From Candidatus Eiseniibacteriota bacterium (lineage in GTDB: Bacteria > Orphanbacterota > Orphanbacteria > Orphanbacterales > Orphanbacteraceae), in NCBI GenBank assembly GCA_024276995.1, contig JAJRWB010000021.1, positions 1 through 64,000 on the forward strand: a stretch of 64,000 bases of DNA. Direction: 5' to 3'. The notes below the pieces were generated by a model, which did no database searches, was not told the origin of the DNA, and was given only the letters and a program-made list of their open reading frames with translations. The translations under genes were made by a program, and so were the position numbers. Of the stretch, positions 43,619 to 52,502 are shown in pieces; position 1 is the stretch's first letter; every line of letters starts with the position of its first letter.

Positions 43619-43831
43619 CGGATCACCTCCTCTCCGGACGTACACCGATCGGCGAGACCCAACTCGCCCGGCCCCCCTTCCCGCCCGAGGTCGGGGCGCC
43701 GTCGCGGCAAGGGCCGCAAGCGGATCGACCGAATTCTAGCGTGCCCCGCAGGCGCTGTACAGGAGTTTTCGGCCGGTCCGGCCGGAAAATCGATACCCCC
43801 TGTAATCTTTCTTCTCCCGCGGTCCGATCGG

Positions 43832-43840
43832 TGCTATAAT
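43832..43840 (+). promoter_or_regulatory. Extended -10 promoter of the secreted nuclease gene
   Basis: TG-C-TATAAT gives a perfect extended -10 box about 55 bases before the ATG. No -35 consensus is apparent. Confidence 0.65.
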
Positions 43841-43894
43841 GTAAGCCCTCCCCCCCGGTGAAGTCCCCGTTCCACACAACAGGAGATGTGCCTC

Positions 43895-45667
43895 ATGATG
43901 CCGTTTTCGTTCCTCACGCTCCGGAGAGCGGCCTCGCTTTCGGCTCTCCTTTCCCTCGCGTTCGCCACCACCCTTTTCGCGGCCGCCTTTCCGATCTCCA
44001 TGGACGGCGCCTTCGACGACTGGACGGCGGTGCCTGTCGCCTTCACCGACGCTTCCGGCGACGGGGGGGGCTCGGGAATCGATTTCGGACGGCTCTGGGC
44101 CGCGAACGACGGGCGGGGCCTTTTCCTTCGAATCGAACTCGGCCCGTCGCTCGTGATGCAGGAATCGAACAGCCTGACCCTCTACATCGACACCGACAAC
44201 AATAGCTCCACGGGAACGGCGGTGGCCGGCATGGGCGCCGATCTCGTCTGGGAGTTCGGCAACCGGGGCGGAACGTACCAGGGCTCGTCGATCTTCTGGG
44301 ACGACATCGGTCTGGTCACCACGCCGCCCCATGCGGGGAGCGACTTCGAAATCTCCCTCCTCCGCGCCGCGACACCCGGGGGGAACACCCTCTTCCCGTC
44401 GAACACGATCCGCATCGCCCTTCGGGACAACTCGTCCGGCGGCGACTGGATTCCGAGCAGCTCCACGTCGGTGTCGTACACATTCGACGATTCGAATCCA
44501 TACGATCCGCCGGCGATCGCCCTCGATAAGGCGAACGCCGATTATCTCCGCGTGATGACACACAATGTGAAGAACGACGGCCTGTGGAGCCGGTCGGCGG
44601 AGCACGGGAGACTGGTGCAGGCGATCAACCCCGATATCATCGCCTACCAGGAGATTTACAACAACGATGGGCCGACCACTCTTTCGTGGGTTCAGTCGTA
44701 CCTTCCGGGCACGTGGTACCTTTCGTGGAGCGGAGAGCTGAAGATCATCTCCCGCTACCCGATTCTACAAGAGTGGTCCACCGGTGCCGGCAGGGCGTGG
44801 GCGGCGCTTATCGATCTGCCCACCGCGTTCACCCATGACCTGTTGCTGATCAATCTCCATCTGAAGTGCTGCTCCACGGGCGACTCGCAGCGACAGCAGC
44901 AGATCGATGACGTAATGTCGTTCATCCGTGACGCGGAGAGCGCGGGTGGATCGATCACTCTTCCCGCCTACACGCCGATCATGATCGTGGGCGACACGAA
45001 CATGTACGGCGACGCGCAGCAGGTGACCACCCTTCTCACGGGCGACATCCTGGACAACGGCACCTACGGTCCCGACTTCAACCCGGACTGGGATGGAACC
45101 GCCCTCGACGCTCTCGTGTCGAGACAGCTTTCCGTCAGGCAGACCTATTCCTATTACAACCCGGCCAGCTCGTACGGTCCGTCGCACATCGACAGGATCA
45201 CCGTCACCGGAAGTGCGGTCACCGTGGACAAGAGCTTCATGCTTCACACGCAGAATCTCGATCCAGCGGTGCTCGCCGCGGCCGGCCTGAACGCCGGCGA
45301 TTCCCAGGCGGCTTCGGATCACGCGCCCCACGTCGTCGACCTGCAGAGCGATAACACGAGCACCGGCGTGGCCGCGCCGGCGCCGGGCGCACTCCGCTTC
45401 GCACTCGTGAACCGGCCGAATCCGTTCAACCCGCAGACATCGATCTCCTTCGCCCTGTCGTCGGCGGGAGAGGTTCGCCTCGCCGTGTTCGACGTCCAGG
45501 GCAGGAAGGTGACGACCCTCGTGGACGGCCGTCGTTCCGCCGGTGAATACTCGACCGCGTGGGACGGCACCGACGACATGGGAGCGGCGGTGGCGTCGGG
45601 CGTCTACTTCGCCCGTCTCGAGAAGGACGGGGACTCCTCGATCCGCCGAATGATCCTGATTCGCTAA
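43895..45667 (+). CDS. Secreted endonuclease/exonuclease/phosphatase-family protein with FlgD-like tail
   Basis: 590 residues. Signal peptide, then an N-terminal beta domain (FPISMDGAFDDWTAVPV ... ALRDNSSGGDWIPSS, a CBM9-like or family-unknown domain). The EEP catalytic domain follows, with VMTHNVKNDG, AYQEIYN, LLINLHLKCC, IVGDTNMYGD, SHIDRI and SDHAPH, i.e. the Asn, Glu, Asp/Asn and Asp/His residues of a Mg-dependent phosphodiesterase. The C terminus is FlgD-like (NRPNPFNPQTSISFAL ... MILIR). Likely an extracellular nuclease or phosphodiesterase. AGGAG stands 9 bases before the ATG; the ATG at 43886 would overlap that site. Confidence 0.85.
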   Translation: MMPFSFLTLRRAASLSALLSLAFATTLFAAAFPISMDGAFDDWTAVPVAFTDASGDGGGSGIDFGRLWAANDGRGLFLRIELGPSLVMQESNSLTLYIDTDNNSSTGTAVAGMGADLVWEFGNRGGTYQGSSIFWDDIGLVTTPPHAGSDFEISLLRAATPGGNTLFPSNTIRIALRDNSSGGDWIPSSSTSVSYTFDDSNPYDPPAIALDKANADYLRVMTHNVKNDGLWSRSAEHGRLVQAINPDIIAYQEIYNNDGPTTLSWVQSYLPGTWYLSWSGELKIISRYPILQEWSTGAGRAWAALIDLPTAFTHDLLLINLHLKCCSTGDSQRQQQIDDVMSFIRDAESAGGSITLPAYTPIMIVGDTNMYGDAQQVTTLLTGDILDNGTYGPDFNPDWDGTALDALVSRQLSVRQTYSYYNPASSYGPSHIDRITVTGSAVTVDKSFMLHTQNLDPAVLAAAGLNAGDSQAASDHAPHVVDLQSDNTSTGVAAPAPGALRFALVNRPNPFNPQTSISFALSSAGEVRLAVFDVQGRKVTTLVDGRRSAGEYSTAWDGTDDMGAAVASGVYFARLEKDGDSSIRRMILIR

Positions 45668-45709
45668 GCGGCGCTCCGGATCGACGGCATTCGCATCTGT
45701 TCGTGACGA

Positions 45710-45730
45710 CCCCGGGCATCGAGCCCGGGG
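45710..45730. terminator. Perfect 8-bp GC hairpin after the nuclease gene
   Basis: CCCCGGGC-ATCGA-GCCCGGGG lies about 45 bases after the stop. There is no T-run. It may work with Rho or simply protect the mRNA end. Confidence 0.4.
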
Positions 45731-45859
45731 CCGATTCAGTCGCCGGCCGGGCACGATCTTTCTTTTCCAACGGTCCGAGTCAATCGACTAAGATGATCGC
45801 GGGATGTCGACTCACCCGCGGTGAAAGGGGTCGGTCGGCCCGGACGGGTTGGAGGAACG

Positions 45860-47245
45860 ATGGACCAGGAACGGTTTATTCAAAAATGTATCGGTCGTGC
45901 AGTTATTCCCCTCGCCGGCATGGCACTCCTTGCGACGGCGCTCGCGTTCTCTTGCTCGAAGCGGATTTCATCCCTCCCGCTCGATGCGGAGAATACGAAT
46001 GTTTTCTGGCTTACCGTATGCACCCTCCGCGCGGACCATCTCGGCGCGGCGGGCTACGAGGCGGATACCTCTCCTTTCATCGACAGTCTCGCCGCCGGGG
46101 GGGTGTTTTTCGATCGCGTGCTCACCGCGGCGCCGTGGACGAGGGCGTCGATCGCGTCGATGATCACCGGCGTTTACCCGCGCACCCTCGACATCGAAAG
46201 TCGCACCGCGGGCGATCCCGAGAAGATCCTCGCCGATCGCTTCGATACCGCCGCCGAGCTCTTTCGATCCGCGGGCTACGCCACCATCGGGCTGACGGCG
46301 AATCCGAACACGAACAGGGTTTTCAATTTTCAGCAGGGATTCGATCAGTACCAGGATACGAAGAAACTCTGGCGAAACGGCTACGCCGCGGAGAAAGCGG
46401 ACGGAAAGAAGATTCTCGATGCCCTTCTCGATCAGCTGGGCGGGCCGCTCCGGGGAAAGAGGTTCTTCGCCCACGCCGTGATCGTCGATGTTCATCTTCC
46501 TTATCTCGCTGAGAAGGCGCGCGAGAAGACGGGCGCCTTCGAACCGGGAACCGCCACGGCCGAGTACGATCGCCAGATCCGTTATGTCGACGCCGTCCTC
46601 TCCGATTTCATGAAAGGCCTCGACAGCCTCGGGCTGGACAATACCCTCGTGGTGGTGAATTCCGACCACGGCGAGGCCTTTCGCAAAGTGCGGCCGTACG
46701 ACGTTCGCCACGGAAAGTATCTCTTCAATTCGACGATCTGGACACCTCTTCTCCTCTCCCACCCCGCGCTGGAGAAGTGTGCCATGACCCATCATGAAGT
46801 GATCGCCTCGGTCGATATTCTTCCCACGCTGCTCGATCTTCTCGGCATACCGTTCGACACCGATGTGGTGCAGGGGAAGTCGCGGAAGGGCGCGATCCTC
46901 GCCGCGAGAAGTGCGGGAAGCGACCGGGATCCCCACTACGTGGAGACATCCCACCAGAAGGTGAACCGGAGCGCCCTTCTCACCGGCGGGTGGAAGGTGA
47001 TCGCCGATTACGGTTTCGAAAACAGACCCGATCCGAAGAGTGTCGAACTCTATCGCTTCGCCGAGGATCCGCTCGAGCAGAACGACCGTGCGCGGATCGA
47101 TTCGACGACGGCCGCCGATCTTCTCGGGCGTCTCCAGGAGTGGCGTGAATCGCGCGATGCCGAAGCGGCCGCGTCACCGGAGCGTGCCGCCATCAGCGAG
47201 GAGGAACGGCGGGCCTTGGATGCGCTCGGCTATATCGATCGCTGA
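45860..47245 (+). CDS. Sulfatase-fold lipoprotein, paralog 4, altered metal site
   Basis: 461 residues. Lipobox LAFSC with Cys32. The nucleophile position reads T94-R-A-S-I after PW. Unlike its paralogs, the first metal motif is LTVCTLRADHLG: Cys54 replaces the Asp that normally binds metal, while NSDHGEAF is kept. It therefore may be inactive, bind a different metal, or act as a binding protein. The C terminus is LDALGYID. GGAGGAACG precedes the ATG. Its 3' end overlaps the convergent YfhO-like gene by 16 bases. Confidence 0.78.
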   Translation: MDQERFIQKCIGRAVIPLAGMALLATALAFSCSKRISSLPLDAENTNVFWLTVCTLRADHLGAAGYEADTSPFIDSLAAGGVFFDRVLTAAPWTRASIASMITGVYPRTLDIESRTAGDPEKILADRFDTAAELFRSAGYATIGLTANPNTNRVFNFQQGFDQYQDTKKLWRNGYAAEKADGKKILDALLDQLGGPLRGKRFFAHAVIVDVHLPYLAEKAREKTGAFEPGTATAEYDRQIRYVDAVLSDFMKGLDSLGLDNTLVVVNSDHGEAFRKVRPYDVRHGKYLFNSTIWTPLLLSHPALEKCAMTHHEVIASVDILPTLLDLLGIPFDTDVVQGKSRKGAILAARSAGSDRDPHYVETSHQKVNRSALLTGGWKVIADYGFENRPDPKSVELYRFAEDPLEQNDRARIDSTTAADLLGRLQEWRESRDAEAAASPERAAISEEERRALDALGYIDR

Positions 47246-49704
47246 CGCCGCCGTCGTGGAAAGAGAAGGATCGCGGCGATCAGAAGGCCTCCGATGCTCG
47301 CCGCTGCGCCCCGGCGGAACGCCGGCGGCGCGTATTCGAGACGCACCTCGTGCTTCCCGGGGGGAAGAGGGACGCCCCGCACGATGCCGCACACCGCAAC
47401 GATCGGCGCCTCGTCGCCGTCGATCGTTGCCCTCCAGCCGGGGCTGTACGTGTCGGCCACCACGAGAAGCTGTTCCGTCGGCGCATCGGTGCGCACGGTC
47501 AGCTCGTTCCATCCGTCATGCTCCACGACGGCGCTTCCCGGCGCGGCCGCGCTGTCGCCGATCTCTCCCTCACCGACATAGACCGCGCTCTTTCCCGGCT
47601 CGAAGTCTCCCCGCCGGAGGATTTCCGCCGCATCCTTTGCGGACACACCTCTGGCGTACGGTACGAGGCGTATCCGCGGGACGAAACTCTTCCGTCTCCA
47701 GCGGAAGAATCCCTCCTTCGACGAGCCGATCCACCCCGCCCTGCGGAATGTTCGCCTCATATCGGGCATGACGTAGAGAAGTTCCGCGCCGCTGACGATG
47801 TCCTTCACCGAAAGGAGATCGAGAATCGGGTGGGTCAGCGCGCCGATCGAATCGGGCGCCACGATCCTTTTTCCCGACCAGTTGCCGTGGGAGAAGAGAT
47901 CCTCGCCGGAGCAGATCTCGAGCGCTTCCCCGATGGTGCTTTCGCACAACGCGTTGTATCCCTGTACGTCGCGCAGATGAAAAAGGGTGTTCGTCGACGG
48001 AGGAAGCACACCGGAGAGCTTGTAACTCCCGCCCCACTCTTTCCGAAAACGGAGAAACCGGCCGCCGCCGCTTTCCCCCTCGTCTAGATGGGCGCGCAGC
48101 TCACCGATGGCGGGCGTCTCCTCGAACACGGCGTCGGGATCTCTCGAAGCGCGGTAAGGAAAGTCGAAGACCATGAGCTGAACCGCCGCCACGGCGCACG
48201 GGAGGAACGCCGCGATCCGCCCGGCGGGGAGGAGGAAGGCGATCGCTCCCCCGATGCCGAAAAACGATGCGATCCAAGCCCGCAGCTCCGCCGGTTCATA
48301 GAGATACGGCGCCATCGTGTTCGGTGGATAAGGACCGTAGTGCGATCCGAGTCTCGCCGAAAGGTGCGGTCCGTTCAGCTGAATCCAGAGTGCTCCGGCG
48401 AGGAGGAGGAGAATCGCCGCGGCACCGAAGAGCTTCCTGCCGCCCCGGCGGTTGGACGCGAGATCGGCGGCGCCCAAGCCGGCGAGCATGGTCTGGGCGA
48501 AAATGAGAAAGAACCCCGCCCTGTCGATCCGGGAGAAGCGAAATCCGGGGAAGACCTCATAGGCCAGACGGGCGAGGGGGGTTCCGAACACGATGCCGGC
48601 GAAGAAGAGGAAGATCAACGTGAAGGGAAGCGCTTTTCTGCGCGTGCCGGGAGAGGCGGCGCCCCACACGGCGAGAAGGAAGATCGGTGTGCCTGCGAAG
48701 AGCGCCGCCATGGTGGTGCGCAGGAAGTGATGGTTCCCGAGGGGGAATTTCCCCCCCCACGAATCGGCGCTGACGATCGATCCGAAGAAATCGGGCACCA
48801 CGAGACGGATCATCTCGACGGGATGGAAACCGCCCGAGAGGATCGCCGAGTAGGAGAGGGTCGAGCGCGCCGAGGCTCCGGCGAGATTCACCGTGGGGAG
48901 GAGCTGCGCGCCGGCGAGAAGGAGAGCGATCACGCCCCCTCCGGCAAGGGCGGAAATCGTCTTCCCGTGCCGCTTCCAATCGAATGGCGCCGCGTCCCGT
49001 CCGGTGAGCCGGACGGCGAGAAAAAGGAGCGCCCCGTAGGCGGCTTGCACCACCGTCTGCGGCTGGCCGGAGAGGAACATGAGCGCGCATGTCACGCCGA
49101 GCAGCGCCGCCCGGCGCCGGTCCGGCTTTTCGAGGACGTGCTCCATGGCGAGGAAGAGCCACGGCACCCATGACGCGGTGGCGAGAAACGTCGGGAGGCC
49201 GATGTTCTTGACGAAGTATTCGTTCAGCGAAAACACCGCTCCCGCCGCCCATGCGAGGGAGGGGGGCGCCCTCAGCTTCAGAAGGAGAAGAAAGACGCCC
49301 GCGGCGCCCCACGCCATGTGGAACAGGAGATAGGGCGGGAACTGGTCGATCGGTTTCAGCGGGAGGAGGAACCAGTTCACCGGGTAGAAGACGCCGACCT
49401 GGAGATCCGCGAGCAGCGGCGAGCCGCAAAAGGAGTACGGATTCCAAAGGGGCCATTCCTTGCGCGCCCACGCCTCGGAGAGGATGAAGCGGCGCGGGTA
49501 ATAGGAGAGGCAGAAATCGGGGTTCAGGTTCGGATAACGGGGCGTGGAGATTCTCTGCGACTGCGACCAGGGACGCCACGCATGCTTATCGGCCGTCCAC
49601 ACGATTCGCTTCGTGAAGAGCGGTCCGGCGAGGAGAATCCCGGCGGGGATCAGCAGCGCGAGCAGCGCGAGAGAAAGGCGAAGCCTGGAACCGGGTCGCG
49701 TCAT
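47230..49704 (-). CDS. YfhO-family polytopic membrane protein
   Basis: 824 residues with 12-14 helices and a C-terminal soluble region (PGWRATIDGDEAPIVAVCG, then VPLPPGKHEVRLEYAPPAFR and a last helix). This is the layout of the YfhO family (bacterial membrane protein of GT-C type, implicated in glycosylating lipoteichoic acid in Bacillus). The N-terminal loop SYYPRRFILSEAWARKEWPLWNP is family-typical. GGAAGG precedes the chosen ATG; the frame is open almost 100 codons further upstream but there is Arg/Ser-rich, non-homologous and overlaps the divergent gene. Probable role: sugar addition to a surface glycan or lipid. Confidence 0.8.
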   Translation of the reverse strand: MTRPGSRLRLSLALLALLIPAGILLAGPLFTKRIVWTADKHAWRPWSQSQRISTPRYPNLNPDFCLSYYPRRFILSEAWARKEWPLWNPYSFCGSPLLADLQVGVFYPVNWFLLPLKPIDQFPPYLLFHMAWGAAGVFLLLLKLRAPPSLAWAAGAVFSLNEYFVKNIGLPTFLATASWVPWLFLAMEHVLEKPDRRRAALLGVTCALMFLSGQPQTVVQAAYGALLFLAVRLTGRDAAPFDWKRHGKTISALAGGGVIALLLAGAQLLPTVNLAGASARSTLSYSAILSGGFHPVEMIRLVVPDFFGSIVSADSWGGKFPLGNHHFLRTTMAALFAGTPIFLLAVWGAASPGTRRKALPFTLIFLFFAGIVFGTPLARLAYEVFPGFRFSRIDRAGFFLIFAQTMLAGLGAADLASNRRGGRKLFGAAAILLLLAGALWIQLNGPHLSARLGSHYGPYPPNTMAPYLYEPAELRAWIASFFGIGGAIAFLLPAGRIAAFLPCAVAAVQLMVFDFPYRASRDPDAVFEETPAIGELRAHLDEGESGGGRFLRFRKEWGGSYKLSGVLPPSTNTLFHLRDVQGYNALCESTIGEALEICSGEDLFSHGNWSGKRIVAPDSIGALTHPILDLLSVKDIVSGAELLYVMPDMRRTFRRAGWIGSSKEGFFRWRRKSFVPRIRLVPYARGVSAKDAAEILRRGDFEPGKSAVYVGEGEIGDSAAAPGSAVVEHDGWNELTVRTDAPTEQLLVVADTYSPGWRATIDGDEAPIVAVCGIVRGVPLPPGKHEVRLEYAPPAFRRGAAASIGGLLIAAILLFPRRRRQRSI

Positions 49705-49859
49705 GTCGCCTTCCGTTAGAATAGGAGCCGGTTTATGGGGGGGTTCCGTTGATCGAACGGTTCCACAATTGTCCATGTTACCATTAACCCGGGCCGAACG
49801 GTTTCCCGAATCTGCGGCCGGCGCGGAACGACCTGTTTTCATCGGAGAGGAGAAGCGGC

Positions 49860-51008
49860 ATGGCGAATCGTTCGATCCGGTCCTCGTCGCGCCGGCGGAA
49901 CGCTCTTCCCGGCGCCGTTCTCTCCGTCCTCCTTCCCGCCGGCGTCTTCGCCGCGTCGCTTTTCGCCTTCTCATCGATCCTCTCCCGCTCATTCCCACCC
50001 GGAAACCCGACGATCTTCGACAGGAAGATCGCCCAATTCTCGGCGTCAGACGGGGAGAGATACAACACGGTTTTCGTTGGATCGAGCCGCGTGTACCGGC
50101 ACCTCATCCCCGTTCTTTTTGACGAGGCGCCGGCTCTTTCGGGCCTCGGGATCCGCTCGTATAACTTCGGTTACTACGGAAGCCGGGCGCTCGAGCTTCC
50201 TCACCTCATGAGACGGGTGCTCGCGGCGGACCGCGAAGGAAAATTGAAGTGGGTTTTCATCGATGTCGAGCCGATGGCCTGGGATCTGGAGGATGTGAAT
50301 CTCGCCACCGCTCGCGTGGCGTCGTATCACGACGCAACCACTCTTGCCCGGGCGGTCCGGTACGCCGTGGGCCGCGATTCCCTCGCCCTGTCGGTGAGAA
50401 TCGCCGCGGCGGCGCGACACCTGGTCCCTTTCTTTCGCCATATTCTCTCGTGGTCCGAAGGGAGCACGTGGCTCAAGAACGCGATCCGGCCTTCCGGGGA
50501 GTGGCGTCGCCGCTCGGAAGAGTTGTGGAGAGCCCACCGGAGGGGCTACCTCTCTCTCGAATCGTCGCTCGAGCTGGCCGACGAGGAAGAACGCGGCCGG
50601 CTCGAGGAGAGGAAGGCGCTCTTCGAGAAAAAAAGGGGGAAATTCCTTCGGAACGTGAGGAGATTGCGATCCGAACCTCCCGGCGAGGCCGATCTCGATC
50701 GGGTGATGGTCGATGTGCTGGCGAAGCTCGACCGGATGGTACGGGATCACGGCGCCACGGCGATCTTCATTTCCAACCCGATCTTGAGGCCGCGCAACGA
50801 TCTCAAGATCGCCCACGAAACCGACGTGATCGAGAACTTCTTCCCCTTCGATGATCCCGACTCGTGCGCGGTCCTTTTCGATCCCGACTACAGGTTCGAC
50901 GAGGGCCATCTGAGCAGCGAAGGCGCGGCGATATACACCTCGCTCCTCGCCGACCGCTTCGGACGGTGGTTTCATGAGAAGGAAACGAAGAAAGAGGCGG
51001 CGCATTGA
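49860..51008 (+). CDS. AlgJ/SGNH-like partner of the MBOAT protein
   Basis: 382 residues: N-terminal membrane anchor (about 18-42), then an SGNH-like domain. The block FVGSSRVYRHLIP stands for block I, and YRFDEGHLSSEGAAIYTS carries the terminal Asp-x-x-His. A charged helical insertion (LADEEERGRLEERKALFEKK) lies between. It overlaps the MBOAT gene by 4 bases (TTGA). In alginate and peptidoglycan acetylation systems an MBOAT protein exports the acyl group and an SGNH-type partner transfers it to the polymer; the same division of labour is inferred here. Confidence 0.75.
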   Translation: MANRSIRSSSRRRNALPGAVLSVLLPAGVFAASLFAFSSILSRSFPPGNPTIFDRKIAQFSASDGERYNTVFVGSSRVYRHLIPVLFDEAPALSGLGIRSYNFGYYGSRALELPHLMRRVLAADREGKLKWVFIDVEPMAWDLEDVNLATARVASYHDATTLARAVRYAVGRDSLALSVRIAAAARHLVPFFRHILSWSEGSTWLKNAIRPSGEWRRRSEELWRAHRRGYLSLESSLELADEEERGRLEERKALFEKKRGKFLRNVRRLRSEPPGEADLDRVMVDVLAKLDRMVRDHGATAIFISNPILRPRNDLKIAHETDVIENFFPFDDPDSCAVLFDPDYRFDEGHLSSEGAAIYTSLLADRFGRWFHEKETKKEAAH

Positions 51009-52417
51009 TTTTCACCGAGTTCCGGTTTCTGCTCTTCTTCGCCGTCGTGTTCGCGGTCCACTGGACACTAAAGGAGAACCGCGCCCGGAAGATATGGCTT
51101 CTCCTTTGCAGCTACTACTTCTACGCGGCATGGGATTGGCGGTTCCTTTCGCTCATCTTCGCGTCCACCGTGGTCGATCACTTCGCCGGATCGGGGATCG
51201 ACCGGTGCGATCGGGCCGACGAGAAGAGAAGAAAAAGGTGGCTCCTTCTCAGCGTACTCTGCAATCTCGGCCTCCTAGGCGTATTCAAGTATTTCAACTT
51301 CTTCGTCGATTCCGGCTCGGCCTTTCTCAACACCCTCGGCATCGGCGCCACGGTGCCGGCGCTTCGCATCATTCTCCCGGTGGGGATCAGTTTCTACACG
51401 TTCCAGACGATGAGCTACACCATCGACATCTACAGGGGTCGGCTCCGCCCGGCGAAGAGCTTCCTCGACCTCGGCTTGTTCGTAGGCTTCTTCCCGCAGC
51501 TCGTGGCGGGACCGATCGTGCGGGCGCGCGACTTCATCCCCCAGCTCGATCGCCTTCGCCGCCCCGCCGACATCCCTTTTCGCGCCTGCGCCCTCCTTTT
51601 CCTTTCCGGTTTTCTGAAGAAGGCGTGCATCTCGGACAACATCTCCGTCGTGGTAGACCCGTATTTCGCCCATCCCCAGGCGTACGACGCGTTGAGCGCG
51701 TGGATCGGCGTGCTCCTCTACTCGGTGCAGATCTACTGCGATTTTTCGGGCTATTCCGACATGGCGATCGCCACGGCGGGCTTTCTCGGTTACCGGCTTT
51801 GCGATAACTTCGCCCATCCCTACTTTTCCGGGAGTATCCAGGAGTTCTGGCGGCGGTGGCATATCAGCCTCTCCACGTGGCTTCGCGACTACCCTTATAT
51901 CCCCCTCGGCGGGGGGCGGGGATCGAAGCTCTTCCGCTACAGGAACCTGATGCTCACCATGCTTCTCGGCGGACTCTGGCACGGGGCGGCGTGGAGATTC
52001 GTCATCTGGGGGGGACTCCACGGCTTGGCGCTCGTGGTTCACAGGGAGTGGCGAACGATGCTCGAAAGGCGTGGGATCGGCTGGTCGATCCCGCCGGCGG
52101 CGGGTGTGGCGCTCACCTTCTACTGGGTGGGGTTGACATGGATCTTCTTTCGAGCCACCGACTGGCGCAGCGCATTCGTCATCGCCCGGTCGTATCTCTT
52201 CCTCCACAGTCCGGGAGTGAAAAGTCTAGACCTTGACGGGCTCTATCTCTTCCTTCTGCTGGTGGCGGCGCACTGGATCGCTTACCGGAGGTGGACGGTA
52301 CCGTTCCGCCGGTCGGCGCCGGATGTGCTCTTCGCCGCGGTGCTCGGCGTGATCGTCTCGTTCATCTCTTTCTTCATGGCTTCCGACGTGGCGCCGTTCA
52401 TCTATTTCCAGTTCTAG
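51005..52417 (+). CDS. MBOAT-family membrane O-acyltransferase (AlgI-like)
   Basis: 470 residues, about eleven helices. Start MIFTEFRFLLFFAVVF is typical of the family; the initiator is TTG. Conserved blocks are DFSGYSDMAIATAGFLGYRL, FWRRWHISLSTWLRDYPYIP (His286) and LGGLWHGAAW (His326, the catalytic histidine). Family knowledge: it accepts an acyl group from the cytoplasm and passes it across the membrane for O-acylation of a polysaccharide. It is coupled to the preceding SGNH-like gene. Which polymer is modified is unknown. Confidence 0.9.
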   Translation: MIFTEFRFLLFFAVVFAVHWTLKENRARKIWLLLCSYYFYAAWDWRFLSLIFASTVVDHFAGSGIDRCDRADEKRRKRWLLLSVLCNLGLLGVFKYFNFFVDSGSAFLNTLGIGATVPALRIILPVGISFYTFQTMSYTIDIYRGRLRPAKSFLDLGLFVGFFPQLVAGPIVRARDFIPQLDRLRRPADIPFRACALLFLSGFLKKACISDNISVVVDPYFAHPQAYDALSAWIGVLLYSVQIYCDFSGYSDMAIATAGFLGYRLCDNFAHPYFSGSIQEFWRRWHISLSTWLRDYPYIPLGGGRGSKLFRYRNLMLTMLLGGLWHGAAWRFVIWGGLHGLALVVHREWRTMLERRGIGWSIPPAAGVALTFYWVGLTWIFFRATDWRSAFVIARSYLFLHSPGVKSLDLDGLYLFLLLVAAHWIAYRRWTVPFRRSAPDVLFAAVLGVIVSFISFFMASDVAPFIYFQF

Positions 52418-52502
52418 CGAAGCGCGTGCCCCGGCCGGACCCCGCCGGGAGTGGACATCGAGCCGAGGGGAGGATAAGATCCGCCCCAGAGTGAGGGAAC
52501 CG

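Noticed and set aside
43620-43631. GGATCACCTCCT, identical to the 3' end of 16S rRNA
   Set aside because: No rRNA sequence flanks it. On the other strand it is a perfect Shine-Dalgarno sequence before a short ORF, which is the simpler reading.
46961-47245. Plus-strand Arg/Ser-rich ORF running from the fourth sulfatase-fold gene into the YfhO-like gene
   Set aside because: Overlaps two confident convergent genes and has no recognisable signal or domain.
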